A stretch of DNA of 64,000 nt from Parapedobacter koreensis. Lineage in GTDB: Bacteria; Bacteroidota; Bacteroidia; Sphingobacteriales; Sphingobacteriaceae. The DNA lies in NCBI RefSeq assembly GCF_900109365.1, contig NZ_FNZR01000009.1, positions 186,001 through 250,000 of the forward strand, read 5' to 3'. Below are positions 27,708-36,843 of the stretch, in pieces; position 1 is the stretch's first letter; each line of letters begins with the position of its first letter. The notes under the pieces are model-generated. The model made no database searches, was not told the origin of the DNA, and saw only the letters and a list, made by a program, of their open reading frames with translations. The translations under genes were made by a program, and so were the position numbers.

Positions 27708-28088
27708 TTACCTCCGTTGTTTCCGTGCTTCTTCCAGTAACTTTAAGAGTTCGTCAGCATCTTTAAGATCGAGTTGCTCCTCTTCCAAAAAGAAGGATAA
27801 CATATTTCTCGCCGAATTATTGAAGTAGCCGTGTAATAACTTGCCTGTAGCAAACGTGCGGTACTCTTCCTTAGATACCAAGGGATAATAGCGGTGGCTT
27901 TTACCGAAAGCCTCATGGCCAACAAACCCTTTCGTCTCTAATATCCGTACAATGGTAGATACGGTATTGTAAGCAGGCTTCGGCACGGGCAGCCGGTCAA
28001 TAATGTCTTTTACAAAAGCATTTTTAAGATCCCACAATTCCTGCATAATCTGTTCCTCGGCACGTGTCAATTCTTTTAATTCTTTCAT
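27708..28088 (-). CDS. BlaI/MecI-family transcriptional repressor
   Basis: The start is set at the ATG at 28088 (MKELKELTRAEEQIM), giving 126 residues; an upstream ATG at 28118 is possible. It has the BlaI winged helix (EEQIMQELWDLKNAFVKDII, then PAYNTVSTIVRILETKGFV) and the C-terminal dimerisation part (FFLEEEQLDLKDADELLKLL). The family represses its own operon and targets until cleaved by the linked M56 protease. A perfect dyad overlaps its promoter at 28146-28165. Confidence 0.95.
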   Translation of the reverse strand: MKELKELTRAEEQIMQELWDLKNAFVKDIIDRLPVPKPAYNTVSTIVRILETKGFVGHEAFGKSHRYYPLVSKEEYRTFATGKLLHGYFNNSARNMLSFFLEEEQLDLKDADELLKLLEEARKQRR

Positions 28089-28128
28089 GATTTTGTCGTT
28101 GGTTAACCTCTCTTGCATGAGCTATAAG

Positions 28129-28165
28129 CAAATATAAAACTAACAATTTAGTTTCGCAACTAAAT
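28129..28165 (-). promoter_or_regulatory. Promoter with dyad operator of the blaI-like operon
   Basis: On the minus strand TATATTTG (28136-28129) is a perfect -7 element. An exact inverted repeat with 8-bp arms, ATTTAGTT (28146-28153) and AACTAAAT (28158-28165), separated by TCGC, covers the spacer and -33 region. A repressor bound here would block the polymerase, which fits autoregulation by the BlaI-like protein. Confidence 0.75.
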
Positions 28166-28268
28166 CCAAATTTTTTTAACGCCATCATACCAATCTTTTT
28201 ACGTTCTCGTGAACATCCCTTCGGAAAATTTATCCGTATTTTGTGGTAAAGCAAATTGAAGGGAGCAA

Positions 28269-29408
28269 ATGAAGATAGGTATTGTGTGCTATCCCACCTT
28301 TGGTGGAAGCGGTGTGGTGGCTACAGAACTCGGTAAAGCCTTGGCGGCCAGTGGCCATCAAGTCCATTTTATTACATATAGCCAGCCTGCGAGGCTGGAT
28401 TTTTTCTCGGAGAACCTCTATTACCATGAGGTGACCATATCGAAGTATCCCTTGTTTGACTTTCCACCTTATGAATTGGCCCTAGCCAGTAAGCTGGTGG
28501 ATGTCGTTCGGTTTGAAAAGCTTGATTTGCTTCATGTACACTATGCCATCCCCCATGCATCGGCGGCATTCATGGCGAAGCAGATTTTAGCCACTTACGG
28601 CATTCATATTCCTGTGGTGACGACATTGCACGGCACAGATATCACGCTCGTGGGCAAAGATGCCAGCTACAGTCCGGTAGTGACCTTTTCCATCAATCAA
28701 TCGGACGGTGTGACCGCTGTATCCCACAATTTGAAGGAAGAAACGTTAAGCTACTTCGACGTAACGCGGGAAATCCGCGTCATCCCCAACTTTATCGATT
28801 TGGATCGCTTCAGCCTCAAACCTCGCCAGCATTTTAAACAAGCCATTGCTCCAGGAGACGAGCGCATCTTGGTACATACCTCCAATTTCCGCAAGGTAAA
28901 ACGCACCACTGATGTCATCCGCATCTTTAAGAAAGTACAGGAAAAAGTACCCAGTAAGCTGCTCATGGTGGGTGACGGGCCGGAACGGACAGCTGCCGAA
29001 CAACTGTCCCGTGAGCTCGGCGTGGCCAATGATATCCGTTTCTTGGGCAAGCAGGACGCCATCGAGGAAATCTTGTCGGTGTCCGACCTTTTCATCATCC
29101 CTTCAGGCTCGGAAAGTTTTGGCCTTGCGGCACTGGAAGCCATGGCTTGCAAAGTACCCGTTATCTCGTCCAACACTGGAGGGTTGCCCGAATTAAATGT
29201 GAATGGCGTAACAGGCTTCCTCAGCGACGTCGGCGACGTGGATTCCATGGCCAATAATGCTATCCATATCCTTGAAGACAACACGCGCTTGGAGCAATTC
29301 AAGGAAGCCGCCTTGGAGCGTGCCAAGGACTTTAAATTGGCCAATATCATGCCGCTATATGAGCAATATTACCAAGAAGTCATCGATAGTGTACAGCAAA
29401 ATGCCTGA
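28269..29408 (+). CDS. bshA: N-acetyl-alpha-D-glucosaminyl L-malate synthase (bacillithiol synthesis)
   Basis: 379 residues, GT4 glycosyltransferase fold. BshA-type features are MKIGIVCYPTFGGSGVVATE at the N-terminus, VHYAIPHASAAFMA, TTLHGTDITLVGKD, VIPNFIDLDRF and the C-terminal EX7E region PSGSESFGLAALEAMAC. It joins GlcNAc from UDP-GlcNAc to malate, the first step of bacillithiol synthesis. GAAGGGAG before the ATG is a good Shine-Dalgarno, unusual for this phylum. No other bsh gene is in the window. Confidence 0.94.
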   Translation: MKIGIVCYPTFGGSGVVATELGKALAASGHQVHFITYSQPARLDFFSENLYYHEVTISKYPLFDFPPYELALASKLVDVVRFEKLDLLHVHYAIPHASAAFMAKQILATYGIHIPVVTTLHGTDITLVGKDASYSPVVTFSINQSDGVTAVSHNLKEETLSYFDVTREIRVIPNFIDLDRFSLKPRQHFKQAIAPGDERILVHTSNFRKVKRTTDVIRIFKKVQEKVPSKLLMVGDGPERTAAEQLSRELGVANDIRFLGKQDAIEEILSVSDLFIIPSGSESFGLAALEAMACKVPVISSNTGGLPELNVNGVTGFLSDVGDVDSMANNAIHILEDNTRLEQFKEAALERAKDFKLANIMPLYEQYYQEVIDSVQQNA

Positions 29409-29448
29409 TTGCCTGTAAAGTCAAATCCGACAGTTAAAAAAAATCTTT

Positions 29449-29456
29449 TATCTTTG
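29449..29456 (+). promoter_or_regulatory. Putative -7 element of the pyrH-frr operon
   Basis: TATCTTTG matches TAnnTTTG and lies 36 nt before the pyrH ATG at 29493. The -33 box is not clear. Its position upstream of 29493 but inside the longer open frame from 29409 supports the internal ATG as the true start. Confidence 0.5.
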
Positions 29457-29492
29457 CCGCTTGGAAAGTCCCTCTCCAAGACAGCAAGTTAT

Positions 29493-30200
29493 ATGAAATA
29501 CAAACGCATCCTACTCAAACTCAGCGGAGAAGCCCTCATGGGCGATCAAAACTATGGTATTGATATCAACCGCGTAGCTCAATACGCCAAGGATATCAAA
29601 GAAATTCATGACAAAGGCATGGAAGTAGCTATCGTCATCGGAGGTGGCAACATCTACCGCGGGCTCAGCGCCGAAAAGGCCGGGATGGATCGCGTGCAGG
29701 CAGACTATATGGGCATGCTGGCGACGGTCATCAACAGCATGGCGCTGCAAGATGCGCTGGAGAAACGGGCCATTAAAACGCGTCTGCTCACAGCCATTAA
29801 AATGGAACAAATCTGCGAACCTTTCATCCGGCGCCGTGCAGTACGCCACCTTGAAAAAGGAAGGGTGGTCATCTTCGGTGCAGGTACGGGCAACCCTTAT
29901 TTTACTACGGATACAGCCGCATCGCTCCGTGCCATCGAAATCAATGCCGATGTGGTGCTCAAGGGCACACGCGTAGACGGCATTTACACAGCCGACCCGC
30001 TGAAAGATCCCACGGCAACCCGCTTCGATGAAATCACATTCCAGGATGTATACAACCGTGGGCTCAATGTGATGGATATGACGGCCTTCACCCTTTGCCA
30101 GGAGAATAAGCTGCCCATTATCGTGTTTGACATGAACAAACCCGGCAACCTTGCGGCACTTGCCAATGGCGAGCCCGTTGGAACTTTAGTACGAGAATAA
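29493..30200 (+). CDS. pyrH: UMP kinase
   Basis: The ATG at 29493 ([17 protein letters not shown]) gives 235 residues, the normal length. The open frame extends back to 29409, but that part contains the promoter element. Further landmarks are [47 protein letters not shown] and [14 protein letters not shown]. It phosphorylates UMP to UDP. The ribosome recycling factor gene follows after 35 nt, the conserved pyrH-frr pair. Confidence 0.97.
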   Translation: MKYKRILLKLSGEALMGDQNYGIDINRVAQYAKDIKEIHDKGMEVAIVIGGGNIYRGLSAEKAGMDRVQADYMGMLATVINSMALQDALEKRAIKTRLLTAIKMEQICEPFIRRRAVRHLEKGRVVIFGAGTGNPYFTTDTAASLRAIEINADVVLKGTRVDGIYTADPLKDPTATRFDEITFQDVYNRGLNVMDMTAFTLCQENKLPIIVFDMNKPGNLAALANGEPVGTLVRE

Positions 30201-30235
30201 TTATCTTTGACCAAAACCAATAAACGCGAATTACC

Positions 30236-30799
30236 ATGGACGAATTGATATCCTTACAATTGGACGACAGTGCCGAGCAAATGAAAAAGGCCGTGGCACA
30301 TACCGAATCCGAACTCACTAAGATCCGGGCAGGCAAGGCGATGCCTTCCATGCTTGACGGTATTTATGTAGACTACTATGGTGCTGCCACACCGCTCGCA
30401 CAGGTGAGCAACATCAATACGCCCGATGCGCGCACATTGGTGATCCAGCCTTGGGAAAAAAACCTGTTATCTACCATCGAAAAGGCTATTCTGGATGCCA
30501 ATATTGGGCTTACTCCCCAAAATGATGGGATCGTCATCCGGCTCAACATCCCACCCCTGACGGAGGAACGTCGTCGTGATTTGGTAAGGAAAGTGAAGGA
30601 AGAGGCCGAAAAAGGCCGTGTAGCAGTACGTAATCTCCGCAAGGAAGCCAACGACGGCATTAAAAAACTGAAAAGTGAAGGTGTCTCAGAAGATGAAATC
30701 AAGGCCGGAGAAGCCGAAGTACAGAAACTGACCGACAAATACATCGCCGACGTGGATAAACTCGCGGAGGCGAAGGAAAAAGATATTATGACGGTGTAG
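30236..30799 (+). CDS. frr: Ribosome recycling factor
   Basis: 187 residues with the RRF pattern: HTESELTKIRAGKAMPSMLD, VDYYGAATPLAQVSNI, DARTLVIQPWEKNLLSTIEK, GIVIRLNIPPLTEERRRDLV and a final coiled region AEVQKLTDKYIADVDKLAEA. It splits post-termination ribosomes with EF-G. A clear intrinsic terminator follows. Confidence 0.97.
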   Translation: MDELISLQLDDSAEQMKKAVAHTESELTKIRAGKAMPSMLDGIYVDYYGAATPLAQVSNINTPDARTLVIQPWEKNLLSTIEKAILDANIGLTPQNDGIVIRLNIPPLTEERRRDLVRKVKEEAEKGRVAVRNLRKEANDGIKKLKSEGVSEDEIKAGEAEVQKLTDKYIADVDKLAEAKEKDIMTV

Positions 30800-30827
30800 T
30801 CGTGTATCTCCAAATAAAATTCAAGAG

Positions 30828-30856
30828 CCACCCTAAACAAATGGGTGGTTTTTTTT
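30828..30856 (+). terminator. Intrinsic terminator after frr
   Basis: CCACCC (30828-30833) and GGGTGG (30843-30848) pair, with eight T following (30849-30856). It ends the pyrH-frr message. Confidence 0.85.
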
Positions 30857-30903
30857 GTTCACAAATCCACCCTGCAACATTGTCACCAAAGCATCAGGAT
30901 AAC

Positions 30904-30929
30904 CAGACGAATTTGCAGGGCTTCGTCTG
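30904..30929. other. Inverted repeat between frr and the zinc peptidase gene
   Basis: CAGACGAA (30904-30911) and TTCGTCTG (30922-30929) form an exact 8-bp dyad with a 10-nt loop in the 248-nt gap before 31048. No T run follows, so it may be an operator or second stem. Otherwise nothing else is recognised in this gap. Confidence 0.4.
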
Positions 30930-31047
30930 ATTTGTTATATTCGTGGAATCGGTGCAGCCACATCGTCAGTAGAAGATGCTCGGTATGCTTTTTGTAATAA
31001 TCAACACGATAATTATTTAGGAAAAAACAAACAGTGAAAAATAAATT

Positions 31048-31737
31048 ATGATGGCAGGATATTGGATTATTTTTATCGGGATCATGTTGGTCAGCATGAT
31101 TGTGCAATGGCGTTTCAGAAGTAAATTCAAGCATTACTCCGAAATGCCGCTAAGTAGCGGAATGACGGGACGGGATGTCGCCGAAAAGATGTTGCATGAC
31201 CATGGCATCTATGATGTACAGATTATTTCAGCACAAGGCCAGCTCAGCGACCACTATAACCCAGCGAATAAAACAGTGAATCTGAGTCCGGAAGTGTATA
31301 GTGGACGCAGCATTGCGGCCGCGGCGGTGGCCGCTCACGAATGCGGGCACGCTGTCCAACATGCCAAGGCTTATTCGTGGCTGCAATTCCGATCGGCGAT
31401 GGTGCCTGCGGTAAACGTCGCTTCCAAGCTTGTAACTTGGGTATTGATGATTGGTGTGTTTATGGCCTTTTCAGGCAACCTTTGGGTATTGGCTATCGGT
31501 GTAGCGGCATTAGCCATCACAACGCTGTTCAGCTTTGTGACCCTGCCCGTGGAATTTGATGCTTCCAAGCGTGCATTAGCTTGGTTGGACAACAAGAGCA
31601 TTACGCACAGCAGTGTGGAACACGACGGTGCCAAAGACGCCTTATGGTGGGCTGCTATGACATATGTAGTTGCTGCATTATCATCTTTGGTCACCCTGCT
31701 TTATTACGCCAGTATGCTGTTGGGGAGAAGAGATTAA
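31048..31737 (+). CDS. Membrane zinc metallopeptidase (YugP/Zn_peptidase_2 type)
   Basis: 229 residues (ATG at 31048 or 31051). An N-terminal helix precedes the protease part with HECGH (residues 97-101) in AAHECGHAVQHAKAYSWLQF, an APGQxSDHY-type segment before it (ISAQGQLSDHYNPANKTVNL) and LPVEFDASKRALAWL after the next two helices. A last helix is at the C-terminus (ALSSLVTLLYYASMLL). Members are inner-membrane neutral zinc peptidases of unclear substrate. It is monocistronic, closed by the terminator at 31762. Confidence 0.93.
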   Translation: MMAGYWIIFIGIMLVSMIVQWRFRSKFKHYSEMPLSSGMTGRDVAEKMLHDHGIYDVQIISAQGQLSDHYNPANKTVNLSPEVYSGRSIAAAAVAAHECGHAVQHAKAYSWLQFRSAMVPAVNVASKLVTWVLMIGVFMAFSGNLWVLAIGVAALAITTLFSFVTLPVEFDASKRALAWLDNKSITHSSVEHDGAKDALWWAAMTYVVAALSSLVTLLYYASMLLGRRD

Positions 31738-31761
31738 TTTTCATAGTTTAAGTTTAGGTGG

Positions 31762-31794
31762 GTCCGCTCCGAGCGTTTCGGGGCGGGCTTTTTT
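31762..31794 (+). terminator. Intrinsic terminator after the zinc peptidase gene
   Basis: GTCCGCTCCGAG (31762-31773) pairs over 12 positions, including G-T pairs, with TTCGGGGCGGGC (31777-31788), followed by six T. It separates the peptidase gene from ffh. Confidence 0.85.
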
Positions 31795-31807
31795 ATGACA
31801 GATTTTG

Positions 31808-31815
31808 TACCTTTG
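31808..31815 (+). promoter_or_regulatory. -7 element of ffh
   Basis: TACCTTTG matches TAnnTTTG exactly, 33 nt before the ffh ATG and just after the preceding terminator. No TTTG was found at the ideal -33 place. Confidence 0.55.
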
Positions 31816-31847
31816 CATTTCGTTCATCTTTTATATAGCAACTGACG

Positions 31848-33188
31848 ATGTTTCAGAATCTACAAGATAAGTTAGACAGGGCCTTTAAAGTATTAAAAGG
31901 CCAGGGTAATATTACCGAAATCAACGTAGCGGAGACCATGAAGGAAATCCGCAAGGCGTTGCTGGATGCTGACGTGAATTACAAGACCGCCAAGGCATTC
32001 ACGGACGAGGTAAAGCAGAAAGCGCTCGGCCAGAACGTGCTTACCAGCATATCGCCGGGACAGTTGCTCACCAAAATCATGAACGACGAGCTGACCACAC
32101 TGATGGGCGGCTCGGCTACCGAATTGGACTTATCCAAAAACCCTACGGTCATCCTCATTGCCGGGCTCAACGGTGCGGGTAAAACCACGTTTTCGGGCAA
32201 ACTGGCGAAATACCTCAAAGAGAAAAAAGGTCGGAAGCCATTACTGGTAGCCGGCGACGTATACCGCCCAGCGGCCATTGACCAATTGCAGGTACTGGGC
32301 CAACAGGTGGATGTACCAGTATATGCCGACAGGGAATCAACGGATCCGATCGGAATCGCCAAGGCCGGTGTGGCCGAAGCCAAGCAAAAGGGCTACAATT
32401 TGGTCATCGTGGACACTGCCGGACGCTTGGCTATTGATGAGGCGCTGATGAACGAAATATCAGCCGTGAAGGAAGCTACCCAGCCTCATGAGATCCTTTT
32501 TGTCGTGGATGCCATGACCGGTCAGGATGCGGTAAATACGGCTAAGGCCTTCAACGATCGACTAGATTTCACCGGAGCAGTGCTCACCAAGCTCGATGGC
32601 GATACCCGCGGCGGTGCGGCTCTCTCCATCAAATCGGTGGTCAATAAGCCCATCAAATTTATCGGTACCGGTGAGAAAATGGATGCGCTTGACGTATTTC
32701 ATCCGGATCGGATGGCCTCACGTATCCTGGGAATGGGCGACGTCGTCTCCCTCGTGGAACGTGCCCAGCAACAATTTGATGAGAAGCAAGCTGCTGAACT
32801 GCACCGCAAAATCCGCAAAAACAAGTTTGATTTCAACGACTTCATCAGCCAAATCCAGCAAATCAAAAAGATGGGCAACATGAAAGACCTCATGGGCATG
32901 ATTCCCGGTGTAGGTAAGGCGCTCAAAGATGTGGATATCGACGATGATGCGTTCAAACCTATTGAAGCTATCATCAACTCCATGACACCCTACGAGCGGG
33001 AAAACCCGGATATCATCGACCAGAAGCGCCGTGCGCGCATCGCTAAAGGATCAGGTACGGACTTGGTGGAAGTGAATAAACTGATGAAACAATTCAACGA
33101 CATGCGCAAGGTGATGAAGCAGATGTCCAACCCCGCAGCCATGGCCCGCATGATGCGCGGCATGCCCAAAATGCCTATGGGTAGGTAA
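31848..33188 (+). CDS. ffh: Signal recognition particle protein Ffh
   Basis: 446 residues: N domain with the helix NITEINVAETMKEIRKALLD, a GTPase domain with GLNGAGKTT (near residue 107), GDVYRPAAIDQL, DTAGR and TKLDGDTRGG, and a methionine-rich M domain ending MARMMRGMPKMPMGR. It binds signal sequences on ribosomes and delivers them to FtsY. The SRP RNA gene was not seen in this window. Confidence 0.98.
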   Translation: MFQNLQDKLDRAFKVLKGQGNITEINVAETMKEIRKALLDADVNYKTAKAFTDEVKQKALGQNVLTSISPGQLLTKIMNDELTTLMGGSATELDLSKNPTVILIAGLNGAGKTTFSGKLAKYLKEKKGRKPLLVAGDVYRPAAIDQLQVLGQQVDVPVYADRESTDPIGIAKAGVAEAKQKGYNLVIVDTAGRLAIDEALMNEISAVKEATQPHEILFVVDAMTGQDAVNTAKAFNDRLDFTGAVLTKLDGDTRGGAALSIKSVVNKPIKFIGTGEKMDALDVFHPDRMASRILGMGDVVSLVERAQQQFDEKQAAELHRKIRKNKFDFNDFISQIQQIKKMGNMKDLMGMIPGVGKALKDVDIDDDAFKPIEAIINSMTPYERENPDIIDQKRRARIAKGSGTDLVEVNKLMKQFNDMRKVMKQMSNPAAMARMMRGMPKMPMGR

Positions 33189-33251
33189 ATAAATGGTACT
33201 GTTTGAAAAAAACCTCATGCGATAATCACATGCTTAGTATGGAATCGAATC

Positions 33252-33950
33252 ATGAAAAATTTATTGTTTTTCGCTTTCTTCTTTCCTTCCATTGCTTTCA
33301 GCCAGCCTAACCAAGTATTGGAACAGGCTTATTCTTTCATTATTTCAGACGGGGAGGTTGCTAAAATTAGTCAGCGAAATGATACACTGTATCAATGGCA
33401 TGGCAATATCATAGCCATCGACCCGGAATTATTAATTGCAATTGATGATGAGCCCAAGAATCGCTACCGAATCATCGCCACGACAGACGCAGACAATCTC
33501 ACCTTGCTAAAGCTGGAACACCTTGATTCCATACCCTTGACAACCGATCCTTTTCCAGCGAATCGCTTCTTAATATTAGCAATAAAACATATATCCGACG
33601 ATAAAATAGGTTATTTACCTATTCAGGGAAATCTCACTAAGGAAGAACTGGGGCATTACGAATTTCCGATTGAAAGTTTAGGTGACAAATTTTTTCTCAC
33701 CTATTTCAGTGAACCTTACTGGCATGGGCTTGCTAAGCAACGGAAAATCACTACCAAGGAAGAAGCTCAACAAGTTTTGGACTATTTAAACAGTGAAGAA
33801 GTAAAAAAGTTAGTGCAAATTTACCGGGAAACTGACGTGCCCGATATGTACGGATCTGGCTTGTTTGCAGAACTCATAAACATAGCTTGCATAAAATTCG
33901 GCTTTAGCCCGATTGGGGCTAACAAAGTCCTACAAGAATTTATACAGTGA
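33252..33950 (+). CDS. Hypothetical secreted protein
   Basis: 232 residues not recognised as any family. The N-terminus is a clean signal peptide (MKNLLFFAFFFPSIAFSQ, cut after residue 17 or 18). The rest is a mixed alpha/beta sequence with strands early (LYQWHGNIIAIDPELLIAID) and helices late (EEAQQVLDYLNSEEVKKLVQ). It contains one cysteine, no repeats and no obvious catalytic motif. The gene is visibly more AT-rich than ffh beside it. It ends 19 nt before the convergent usher-like gene, and no operon link is seen. Confidence 0.6.
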   Translation: MKNLLFFAFFFPSIAFSQPNQVLEQAYSFIISDGEVAKISQRNDTLYQWHGNIIAIDPELLIAIDDEPKNRYRIIATTDADNLTLLKLEHLDSIPLTTDPFPANRFLILAIKHISDDKIGYLPIQGNLTKEELGHYEFPIESLGDKFFLTYFSEPYWHGLAKQRKITTKEEAQQVLDYLNSEEVKKLVQIYRETDVPDMYGSGLFAELINIACIKFGFSPIGANKVLQEFIQ

Positions 33951-33968
33951 TATATACTGAGCAGTTGA

Positions 33969-36806
33969 TCAAGGCGACGAAAACCGCTTGACTTCGACTT
34001 TCTTCTCCTCCACTTTCAGGATGAACAGTGGCCCTGAATTAATTTCTCCGGCCTTTACCTCAGCCTGTTGAACAGGCAATTCAGCAGACACATACTGGGG
34101 CATTTTATTGTCCAGCATGCTGAACTCATAGCTCCCAGCAGGCAAAAATAACACATAATTCCCCTGGCTATCCGTCACCGCGCGGGTGGTTTGGCCCGTT
34201 GCCGTATTTTTTGCGGTAATAGTAAATCCACCGAGCACCGTATTTGCCTCGTAGCTGATACGCTCATCAAATACATATTTTACGTGCCCCGTCACTGTGC
34301 CCGCTTGTTGTAATGCAAGGGTGGCACTGACCTGCCTGGCCGAAAGCTGCAGGGAAGTCACCGGGGCATACCATCCGTGTTGTACAGGGACACTAACGTG
34401 CTGTGCCCCGTAAGGGACACGATCATAAGCAATCCGTCCGTTATTGCCTGTGATAAAGATGGTATTATTTATCAATACCGTCACATTCTGGGCAGGAACG
34501 TCTCCCTCATTATAGCGCCCATCGGTGTCGTTATCGTAATAAACAAAGATACTGATATTACCCCGTTTCTGTCCTTCACGGCCACGATTTTCTGGCAGCG
34601 CCTGCTGGATGCCCAATTGGAAGTTTGTGTTGAAAAAACCAGGATAATAAGCGGTGCTGTATCGGTACACCTGGCCCACCAGGAAGAATGCCGTTTTGTT
34701 GTTTACCGCATATTGTACCCTCCCGTTGCCTGTCCAGTTTTCGCCGGAGAAGCTATCTTTATAATAGCTCAATCCGGCTTCCGCCTGGATTCGTTTTCGC
34801 ATCAAATCTTTACGCACAGCCGCTGACGCGCCGACACGATAAGCGTTTGAGCGACCAAAATACCAGTTGTTGGCCGCTTCGATTAATGAAAAATTACCAC
34901 GCTGAATATTAGCATTGGCATGAAACCACGCGTAGTTATAAGATAAATTGGCCCGCATTTGCCAACGGTAGCCCTCAATCCATGCAGACTGCATCATTCC
35001 GCTTTCCATCGTAAGGTATGCGGCGTGCTGATAATGGCGGCTTCTCCAATTGAGTGTACCATTGAGACGGTAAGATCGGGCATACAATAATGGCGTATTG
35101 GCAAGGGTACCAAAAGCGTACGCACCTTTTTCAAATTCATGAAACGGAGTTACTGAAAGGCTCAAAAAATCCGTAAGCGGAAAGGAAGCCCCTGCTTCTA
35201 CCCGGGATACCAGAACGTTGGTGCGATAACGCGGTTGTACTTCAAAATACTTCGGCGTATACCGGTAAAGGCTGTACCCTATCCATGCATTTGCACGGTT
35301 TATCCGACGGCTCACCCGCTGATTGAGTTGCAGGGCACCCCTGCGGATCCCCGGATAGTAACCGGTGCTATAGTAGTTGACGCTGTTTAACGTATAACCA
35401 GCGATATTGGCATTCAGTTGAAGCCCCGATGCCAATGCGGGTTGATACGTATCGACAGGCCCACCGCTGCGATACAAAGGCCATATTATCGCAGGCCCGA
35501 GATCGGCAATCAACTGTATTTTGTCTTTAAGCCCTTGGCCGACCAGATCAAATGAGTTCATATAGAGTATACTCTCGCTATTTTCTGCAGGCAGGCGCTC
35601 ATAGATAGCTGTGCCGGTATATCGCTTTCGTTCAGGTATACCCTCTCCGAGCCGTGTGCGGAAATAGGCCGTAAATCCATTTCCAAAATCCGTTCGGTAG
35701 TCGGATCCCAACAGGTCAAAAGTGCGATCTACCACACCGACTTCGATGTATTTGGATTTCAGCGAATCGGCAACGTAAACTTTAATACCCCTTCCGTTGA
35801 CATATGTTTCGAGATTTTCTGCTATATTGCCAATTGTGATTCCCTTATTTTTATATTCATAATTAATCCATGTGTTGTTCAGAACCGGCCGATTTCCCCA
35901 CCCTCCCCACTGGTAAGCAAACGTACTGAAATCAAGCTTTCCCCTTGTAAGCTGATAACTTCCGCTGCCGTTTAGCTGCCAGGATTGATTGTCCTGAAAA
36001 AGATTGCGGGCCATGAAGACAATCCGGTTGGGCTGATAGACCGACCTATTTGCCGATCGATTCGGATCTTTATACTGCCTATGTGAGGAAGCATTCTGCA
36101 CATATATGGATGCATTGCCAAATAACTCCCCATCACTATACATGCCTGCTACGTTTACGGTGAAACGTTCAAGGCTTATCATCGTCCGATCAATGATATA
36201 GCCAAAAACCACTGTCGTATCATCCGCGGCCATCAATTTCAATTGGCGCTCGGCAAAACGCCGCCCACCATACTGATCAGGCATGGATACGATTACCTTA
36301 ACTTGTTCTGGTTGATTCCCAGCATTACGGAGCGTTAAATGGATGACCAGTGAGTCGCCTTGACGATGCATGAGTTCATTCGGATTCAGCGCCTGCAACA
36401 ACACTGCTCTTTTGGGTTGGATTTCCAGTGTGGTCTGTGCGCTGGCCAACACGCTGTTGTCTAGCCCAATCCACCGAATGGTGATCGTATGGCGGCCAGC
36501 AGCAGCATCTGCGCCTACTTGAAACTTGACAGGCAAAAATTGTTTTCCCTTAGGCGCTATGGTGACGTTGGGGGACAGATTGCCCAAAATCACTATTGAT
36601 GATGGAACCGAGATTTCCAACCTCCCCTTTACGGTGTCTGTAGTCACGTTGGATAGGCCTCCCGTCAATCCGACAATATCCCCATTTTCCGCGGGCAGCA
36701 ACGAGTCTATCACCAATGCGTAATCATTTTGGCGAGCCGGCACTACCGATTGCTGTGCCACTGCCGGTCTTGTAGATCCGGCCCAACTTATTGTCAAACA
36801 AGCCAT
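33969..36806 (-). CDS. Usher-like outer-membrane beta-barrel protein
   Basis: 945 residues. After a short signal-like N-terminus (cut near PAVAQQ) come two Ig-like domains (about 28-130 and 132-245; second with LRNAGNQPEQVKVIVSMPDQ). Next is a long barrel region (about 260-770) of alternating strands rich in Y, W and N, including NGRGIKVYVADSL. It ends in two small beta domains: one at about 775-850 (ISIFVYYDNDTDGRYNEGD) and one at about 855-935 (VTDSQGNYVLFLPAGSYEFS). Barrel plus terminal beta sandwiches is the plan of chaperone-usher ushers, although similarity to PapC or FimD is not evident by eye. It is the last gene of the pilin-chaperone-adhesin operon. MACL at 36806 is the first ATG after a stop. 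Confidence 0.6.
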   Translation of the reverse strand: MACLTISWAGSTRPAVAQQSVVPARQNDYALVIDSLLPAENGDIVGLTGGLSNVTTDTVKGRLEISVPSSIVILGNLSPNVTIAPKGKQFLPVKFQVGADAAAGRHTITIRWIGLDNSVLASAQTTLEIQPKRAVLLQALNPNELMHRQGDSLVIHLTLRNAGNQPEQVKVIVSMPDQYGGRRFAERQLKLMAADDTTVVFGYIIDRTMISLERFTVNVAGMYSDGELFGNASIYVQNASSHRQYKDPNRSANRSVYQPNRIVFMARNLFQDNQSWQLNGSGSYQLTRGKLDFSTFAYQWGGWGNRPVLNNTWINYEYKNKGITIGNIAENLETYVNGRGIKVYVADSLKSKYIEVGVVDRTFDLLGSDYRTDFGNGFTAYFRTRLGEGIPERKRYTGTAIYERLPAENSESILYMNSFDLVGQGLKDKIQLIADLGPAIIWPLYRSGGPVDTYQPALASGLQLNANIAGYTLNSVNYYSTGYYPGIRRGALQLNQRVSRRINRANAWIGYSLYRYTPKYFEVQPRYRTNVLVSRVEAGASFPLTDFLSLSVTPFHEFEKGAYAFGTLANTPLLYARSYRLNGTLNWRSRHYQHAAYLTMESGMMQSAWIEGYRWQMRANLSYNYAWFHANANIQRGNFSLIEAANNWYFGRSNAYRVGASAAVRKDLMRKRIQAEAGLSYYKDSFSGENWTGNGRVQYAVNNKTAFFLVGQVYRYSTAYYPGFFNTNFQLGIQQALPENRGREGQKRGNISIFVYYDNDTDGRYNEGDVPAQNVTVLINNTIFITGNNGRIAYDRVPYGAQHVSVPVQHGWYAPVTSLQLSARQVSATLALQQAGTVTGHVKYVFDERISYEANTVLGGFTITAKNTATGQTTRAVTDSQGNYVLFLPAGSYEFSMLDNKMPQYVSAELPVQQAEVKAGEINSGPLFILKVEEKKVEVKRFSSP

Positions 36807-36843
36807 ACCATGATGTAACCATTACCCCGCATGCTTATCGGCT

